DNA of 12,557 nt from Haplosporangium gracile (taxonomy: Eukaryota; Mortierellomycota; Mortierellomycetes; Mortierellales; Mortierellaceae). Below, piece after piece: positions 9,101-12,557 of the stretch (its first letter is position 1; every line of letters begins with the position of its first letter). The notes beneath the pieces are model-generated. The model made no database searches and was not told where the DNA came from. It worked only from the letters and a program-made list of their open reading frames with translations. A program made the translations under genes and the position numbers. Location: assembly GCA_015499985.1 (NCBI GenBank), contig JAAAUF010001091.1, positions 1 to 12,557 of the forward strand, written 5' to 3'.

Positions 9101-9638
9101 ATTTCATTCTCGACCGGCTCTGGCATCGTCACTTTATCGCTCATTTGTTCTTTTCTGTTATTGCTCACTACGTGCGACCACACATCTTCTTTTTTTCTTC
9201 TTCTTCTTCTTCCGTTACGATCCTCTGGAAGAGGGCGCATTGCCCTTGCCACATGCAGGGCAGTAAACGGAGAAAAATCGTTAGTTTTAAACCCCGTGTG
9301 AATAAATCAACACATACTGCATGTCTTCTTTGTACGACCGCACAGCTTTACACTCGCAAAATGCTCACGTCCGTGCACTGTTCAGTTGCCTCTCCGAAAG
9401 TATCAAGTCGTCAACAAACCATTATACGGGATCCTACCTCGATGGGAACGGTGGTTAAGAGGTTATCCCTAAGACTGAGCTCAACCAAACTAGTCAAGAC
9501 TTTGATCTCGGGTGGGATCTCTTGGATGTTATTGCGACGTAGAAGCAGTTTAGCGACATGTTTGTGGTGCTTGTAAATATCGTCGGGGACATGGTGGAGA
9601 TCTCGGTCGCAGAGGGTGATTGAGTAGACGTTTCCCAT
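6162..9638 (-). CDS. Leucine-rich repeat protein, predicted N-myristoylated, with Cys-rich C-terminal module
   Basis: Three exons: 9638-9438, 8993-8878 and 8637-6162, 930 aa. The ATG at 9638 (context ATC-ATG-G) gives MGNVYSITLC, which fits the N-myristoylation pattern MGxxxS, with C10 a possible palmitoylation site, so membrane anchoring is inferred. Residues about 28-345 hold 13-14 LRRs of 23 residues (LxxLxLxxNxLxxLPxxI), the SHOC2/Ras-suppressor kind. Both introns cut inside repeats, and splicing restores exact 23-residue spacing (phase 0, then phase 2). A Ser-rich, basic, probably disordered stretch follows (about 370-570), then a Cys-rich module: C603-x2-C606, C611, and C638-x3-C642 with H636, likely zinc-binding. 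A helical Glu/Ala/Gln segment (about 681-722) and a Gly/Asn-rich tail (about 845-908) end the chain. It is probably a signalling scaffold. I do not recognise a named orthologue; Sog2/SHOC2-type LRR proteins are relatives in the repeat region only. Confidence 0.88.
6240..6310 (-). repeat. Gly/Asn-coding triplet repeat (GGN-rich) in the LRR gene
   Basis: The plus strand shows many CCA/CCN triplets, some broken by ATT/ATC. On the minus strand these code for the Gly-Gly-Asn/Asp-rich tail near the C-terminus. The repeat is imperfect and in frame. Glycine tracts of this kind are usually disordered. Confidence 0.7.
8638..8877 (-). other. Intron 2 of the LRR gene (240 bp)
   Basis: Begins GTAAGA and ends CCCTCCCTGCTAG on the minus strand; phase 2. 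It joins ...LSLASN-T to LTTLPDSFAQLQKL, giving an unbroken 23-residue repeat. An ATG at 8666 lies inside this intron in frame with exon 3, so it could be mistaken for the gene start. Confidence 0.85.
8994..9437 (-). other. Intron 1 of the LRR gene (444 bp)
   Basis: Begins GTAGGA and ends TTACATTAG on the minus strand; phase 0, joining TTVPIE to IANLRLLQKLSL with correct LRR spacing. A branch-like ACTAAC occurs near 9058-9064. It contains a CTT-type microsatellite on the plus strand (about 9185-9214). No further LRR exon is needed or seen inside it. Confidence 0.82.
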
Positions 9639-10400
9639 GATCTTGCTCTTTTCGTACCCGGAGAGGGTGTGTTTTGAGTGCCGATTATCAGTCGGGAGAA
9701 AAAGGCGGGTGTGGTTGTATGGGGCAGAAATGCAAGATGAGGAGGAGTGAGGAAAGGAAAGCGGGTTGGGTGGTGGGATTGAGAGAGTAGGTGAAGGTTG
9801 AGGGTTGTAAGCACAGCAAGGTTGAATAAGGATTGGAGGGGTGTGGGAGGTAAAAAGCTAAAGGTGTATATGCAGGTAAACGAATAAAATAGGGGGAAAC
9901 CAGAAGATACAAATAGTGTTCAACGATAATGTTGAAAGGATATCTAGTCCGGCGCCCTTCTATACGTTATTTTGTTATTGCTGTGCCGGCAAGTGGAGAG
10001 GGCCGGAAAAGAGGAGAGTGAGAAAGAGAAAGAGAAAGAGAGAAAGAGAGCGAGTGAGAAGGAACGCGCGGATGTGGGAATGATGATGATTATGAAGACG
10101 GTTGGAGCGTTTTGCGAGGGCTGGATAATCAGAACGTTAATCCTGGTGATGGGACGTGAAAGAAACAGAAGGGGTGAATGCAAAGGCAAAGAGGGAGCGA
10201 GAAGATAGAATGGGAGAGTGAAGGAGAAAGAGGAAAGAAGGAAGGGGAAAAAAAAAGTGAGAATGGGGCCGTGGTTATAATGTCGTTAGTGCGGTTGGCG
10301 ATAATAATAATAGAAAAAAAAATTGCTGGACTAGTTGAGATGGCAAGGATCGTCCGACAGGAAAAGAACACAAGGTCAAAAGCAGGTATTTTTTAGACAC
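9639..10400. promoter_or_regulatory. Upstream region of the LRR gene, strongly strand-asymmetric (GA/CT-rich)
   Basis: The plus strand is purine-rich through most of this stretch, with a GA-type microsatellite at about 10005-10062 and a second run at about 10181-10260. On the LRR sense strand these are CT-rich tracts, as often seen in fungal promoters and 5' UTRs. CCGG-type elements lie at 9947-9955, 9985-9990 and 10001-10013. ATA triplets occur at about 10300-10313. The open frames here are translations of simple sequence and are not supported as genes. Confidence 0.5.
10005..10062 (-). repeat. GA/CT simple-sequence tract
   Basis: On the plus strand there is an almost unbroken purine run of GAGA and GAAAGA units, ending at AACGCGCG. 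On the minus strand it is a polypyrimidine tract about 370-425 bp upstream of the LRR ATG. It might act as a nucleosome-free promoter element. Confidence 0.7.
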
Positions 10401-10546
10401 AAAAAAGAGGAGAAAATTTTCAGCGACAAATTGGAATCGCCATCATACAGACTGACACGGCCATGATGAACGCATAAAAACACATGTATGACAACAAACA
10501 AACGAACAAGCAAACTAGCGGCAAATGACAGTAACCTTCTTTTCGG

Positions 10547-10774
10547 TTGAAGAAAAGCAATCACCATCTTTGCTCTATCATCATTTTTTCTTTCTCTTTT
10601 TTTTTTCTTACCTCTTTTATTCCATCACCATCGAACTCTTGCCATGTTCATGGAGCCTTGATCTCGTGCGAAATAACACAAGTCAACGGATCATACTTTT
10701 GGAAGTGCTCAAGAAGTCAATACTGCGTCCAGAATGAAAGGGACATACATACTCTTCGCTTCAGTTTCCGGTGA
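10547..10774 (+). pseudogene. Cys-rich open frame without ATG (possible small secreted protein remnant or unrecognised exon)
   Basis: The frame opens after a stop at 10532-10534 and has no ATG; TTG at 10547 is only its first near-cognate codon. A Phe/Ile/Ser-rich hydrophobic stretch is followed by a segment with spacing C-x8-C-x12-C-x5-C and an Asn-Gly-Ser site, reminiscent of small secreted fungal proteins. An ATG at 10525 lies in another frame, and a T run at about 10590-10608 separates the two. No acceptor directly precedes the Cys-rich part. It could be chance, a decayed gene, or an exon whose partner I cannot find. Confidence 0.2.
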
Positions 10775-10789
10775 AGCAGAAAAAACGAA

Positions 10790-10799
10790 GGCACGTGCC
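10790..10799. promoter_or_regulatory. GGCACGTGCC palindrome (E-box core CACGTG)
   Basis: A perfect 10-bp palindrome around CACGTG, the core bound by bHLH factors such as Cbf1/Pho4-type proteins. It is far from any recognised gene start, so its function is unproven. Confidence 0.2.
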
Positions 10800-11305
10800 A
10801 TGAGGATAGCATCACCCATCATCCATTCGCCTTAACAGTTTTGTGTACTTCTTTGCTGTATCAAAATGCGTAGAAATTTTAATGGATTGCGGCAAATTGA
10901 ACACGTTTGTAAGCATTGGGCAATGGCAAAATATGTATGGGACGATCAATAATGTAAGGGTGAATATATATTTCTAAGAGTATCAGTCGCAACAACGTAC
11001 CAACCGTTGCCCAAGCTGCCTGTGTGTTCTCTCTTTCAACAGAGTAAGAACGAAGTTCATTATTTTTTCGGATCCAGAGCAAATTGGAATTTCGGCTGTA
11101 CATGTTCCTTGTTCCTGGACGCGGGATTATTTCAAAAATGACCTTATGTTACAACAGCAGGCATGCAGTTCTTCAAGGAACGAAGCATTCTTTCCTATGT
11201 CCGCTCGCTCACATTTCATAGCCATGTAGCAACATCAGACACACCGTGCTCAGGTTCGCATAAGGCAACGTCCTTCAAAAAGGGCGTTATGTACTTTTTT
11301 GTTAT

Positions 11306-11311
11306 TTTATT
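11306..11311 (-). terminator. Possible polyadenylation signal of the NDUFS5 gene
   Basis: AATAAA on the minus strand in an A/T-rich setting, 214 bp past the stop codon. It is the clearest canonical hexamer downstream, but the distance is rather long. Confidence 0.35.
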
Positions 11312-11524
11312 TTCGTTCTGTCTGGATACGTTCCTGTCGAAAAAAAAGGTCGTTCCCCAATCGCCGGTCGAAAACAAATGTGTATAGCGTTGTTTTTTCT
11401 CCATCGTACGGTGTATGTGCTCCTGATCGAGTGTTTGTTGGCTGACTTCATCGTGTAATCCGATCCGATTTCTATTCTCATAAAGTCTTGTTTCTTGCGA
11501 TAGTTGATAATTTGGAAAAAGCCC

Positions 11525-12409
11525 TTATGCAGTCGCCTTTGCCTTATCCTCGACAACGTTCAGCCTTGGCACGTTGCTGGCAGCGGCAGAGTCGGCCTTC
11601 TTCTTGGAGGCAGCGGCCTCCTTGGCGCGCTTCTCCTTCTGCTTGTGTGCCTCATCCTGAATGGTCTTTGTGCGGAGGATCTACACGTTTAAAATATCCA
11701 ATCAGGGAAGGTCATTGTTAGCGTCGTCCAGTCAAAGTGGAGGTGTTGATCAATGAAAAACGTGCGAAACGTGCGAAACGTTCGGATACGTATTGAGGTG
11801 ATTAATCCAAAGGTACTGTGCAATTGATCCTTCTAAAAATGCTGATAGCTTACCTCTTTGCTGTGGTGAAGGCACTCGAGGTAATCGTCGCGCTGGAGAA
11901 CGCATTCCTCGGGCTTATCAGCAAGAGCGTAGCACTTGTGGAACTCTTGCCAGAAAGGGTGGCATCTGCTGCGTCCTGTGGTTTGATGAAGATGCCAAAA
12001 AGATCAAATCCAAATGTAAAAGTCGTTTCCGAAGTGTGTGTAATGTCAATCGGGCGTTTTGGGGTTTGTCAAAGGTCGTCCGTGAGCCGTGTCGTGTCCG
12101 ATCAGGTTGGCGAAGTTTGAAGGAGGGGCGTTGAAAAAGTGCAAAGGGTGGTGAGATCCGGAGTCCAAGCAAGTCGCCGAGCAGCCCGTGGTTTCCAAGC
12201 GTGATGAAAAAGGAGAAGAGAGAAAAAGACAGCTAGAGTGAGCAGGCGGATCAGGTGGGGTCCAATTGTGATCATCCTTTTTCGTTTGTTTCCGTATTAT
12301 CGCTCTATTGCTTATAGAATCCGATCCGATGGAGTGCATCTGCTCCCCGGAGCCATGCAGCAGCAAAGTTGGTGCCCTTACCGCCGCTATAACCGAAACC
12401 GGAGGCCAT
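11525..12409 (-). CDS. NDUFS5: NADH:ubiquinone oxidoreductase (complex I) subunit NDUFS5-like, twin CX9C
   Basis: Three exons: 12409-12382 (28 bp), 11975-11854 and 11680-11525, 101 aa. NDUFS5 (NIPM in Yarrowia) is an accessory complex I subunit on the intermembrane-space side of the inner mitochondrial membrane. Its twin CX9C hairpin is oxidised by the Mia40/Erv1 pathway, so no cleavable presequence is expected and none is seen. The N-terminus MASGFGYSGGRSRC is typical of fungal forms. The two CX9C motifs are CHPFWQEFHKC (14-24) and CVLQRDDYLEC (34-44), followed by LHHSKE and an RTKTIQ helix. The C-terminal 35-40 residues are a Lys/Ala-rich charged tail. The first intron is phase 1 (G|GA makes Gly), the second phase 0. 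The length fits the family (about 90-110). The call rests on motif spacing and on remembered fungal homologues; confidence is high. Confidence 0.92.
11681..11853 (-). other. Intron 2 of the NDUFS5 gene (173 bp)
   Basis: Begins GTAAGC and ends AACGTGTAG on the minus strand; phase 0, joining HHSKE to ILRTKTIQ. It contains three tandem 9-bp units at 11758-11784 (plus-strand unit AAACGTGCG). Confidence 0.82.
11758..11784 (+). repeat. Three tandem copies of a 9-bp unit (AAACGTGCG) in an intron
   Basis: Units at 11758-11766, 11767-11775 and 11776-11784; the third differs by one base (G to T at its seventh position). Each holds an ACGT core. They lie inside NDUFS5 intron 2. Confidence 0.8.
11976..12381 (-). 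other. Intron 1 of the NDUFS5 gene (406 bp)
   Basis: Begins GTAAGG and ends AAACCACAG on the minus strand; phase 1. It follows only 28 coding bases, an arrangement common in highly expressed fungal genes with a first intron close to the ATG. No further exon is needed, because the protein reads straight through from Gly-Gly to Arg-Ser-Arg-Cys. Confidence 0.82.
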
Positions 12410-12557
12410 TGTGTATAAGTGTAGAGTGGAGTGAGGGGTGTTGTAAGGTAGGAAACCAATTTCCGGCCGGAATGTTTAAAGATCTACAAGGCGTCCAAAG
12501 ATAGGCTGGAGGACATTGGGCGCCATAATTACGTCACCGAAGTAACTCATTATAGTA
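12410..12557 (-). promoter_or_regulatory. NDUFS5 proximal promoter (two CCAAT boxes, 12-bp palindrome, CRE-like site)
   Basis: A CCAAT pentamer on the plus strand at 12456-12460 directly abuts the perfect palindrome TTCCGGCCGGAA (12461-12472), about 50 bp before the ATG. A second CCAAT in sense orientation (ATTGG on plus, 12515-12519) and a TTACGTCA site (12529-12536; TGACGTAA on the sense strand, ATF/CREB-like) lie farther up. CCAAT boxes bound by HAP/NF-Y are a known control of respiratory genes in fungi. These sites are seen in the sequence; binding is inferred. The promoter continues outside the window. Confidence 0.45.

Larger units (their letters stand above)
10401..11524. other. Long region without a convincing gene (3' side of NDUFS5)
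   Basis: No protein gene with a start codon, coding bias and splice sites can be supported here, and I see no tRNA, 5S rRNA or spliceosomal RNA. It includes the 3' UTR of the NDUFS5 gene, with a possible AATAAA at 11306-11311 (minus). A Cys-rich open frame lacking an ATG lies at 10547-10774 (plus), and a GGCACGTGCC palindrome at 10790-10799. The rest looks like A/T-rich spacer. Confidence 0.5.

Noticed and set aside
8994..9437. Search for an additional LRR exon within intron 1 of the LRR gene
   Set aside because: The exon 1 to exon 2 join already keeps exact 23-residue repeat spacing, and no LxxLxLxxN pattern is readable in the intron.
9972..10396. Plus-strand Lys/Glu/Arg-rich open frames in the GA-rich region, and Ser/Phe/Leu-rich frames opposite
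   Set aside because: Simple-sequence translations; no start context, domain or splice structure.
10400..11520. Search for tRNA, 5S rRNA, snRNA or CRISPR-like arrays
   Set aside because: No B-box with cloverleaf partners, no recognisable snRNA motifs and no spaced direct repeats were found by eye.
11488..11721. Plus-strand open frames over the NDUFS5 last exon
   Set aside because: The minus strand gives the Lys/Ala-rich tail that joins in phase to the twin CX9C exon; the plus frames are shadows.
1..12557. Mobile elements, viral insertions or a defence/toxin system
   Set aside because: No reverse transcriptase, transposase, integrase or capsid-like frame, no terminal repeats and no target-site duplications were seen; the window looks like ordinary fungal chromosome.

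Overview
The window is eukaryotic and almost certainly fungal. Its genes are split by short GT-AG introns (136-461 bp; donors GTAAGT, GTAAGG, GTAAGC, GTAATA, GTAGGA), its intergenic spaces are compact, and its proteins carry Asn/Ser/Thr/Gln low-complexity inserts. The gene set (a DTWD1-type tRNA modifier, an NDUFS5-type complex I subunit and a fungal Swiss-Army-Knife HAD protein) and the general sequence style suggest an early-diverging lineage such as Mortierellomycotina. That placement is an impression from the sequence, not the result of a search.

Layout. Positions 1-637 (+) hold the last intron end and last exon of an SLC16/monocarboxylate-type MFS transporter cut by the window edge. It converges, across a 355-bp gap, on a run of three genes that all read on the minus strand. 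In transcription order these are a 930-aa leucine-rich-repeat protein (9638-6162, 3 exons), a DTWD1-like tRNA-uridine aminocarboxypropyltransferase (5980-4562, 3 exons) and a 779-aa Swiss-Army-Knife RNA-repair-like protein with a HAD domain and two H-x-T motifs (3793-993, 2 exons). About 1.9 kb without a convincing gene follows, apart from one puzzling Cys-rich frame. A fourth minus-strand gene, the twin-CX9C complex I subunit NDUFS5 (12409-11525, 3 exons), comes last with its proximal promoter. All exon junctions were assigned by hand from splice consensus, reading phase and protein continuity.

Two neighbouring genes concern RNA: DTWD1 makes acp3U in tRNA, and the HAD/H-x-T protein has the layout expected of an RNA end-processing enzyme. 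NDUFS5 belongs to the respiratory chain. I see no operon-like logic; each gene seems to have its own promoter. The most interesting observations are the paired H-x-T motifs in the HAD protein, the predicted N-myristoylated LRR protein with a Cys-rich C-terminal module, a CCGG-rich three-part pattern with near-equal spacing upstream of two genes, and a CCAAT box abutting a perfect 12-bp palindrome in the NDUFS5 promoter.
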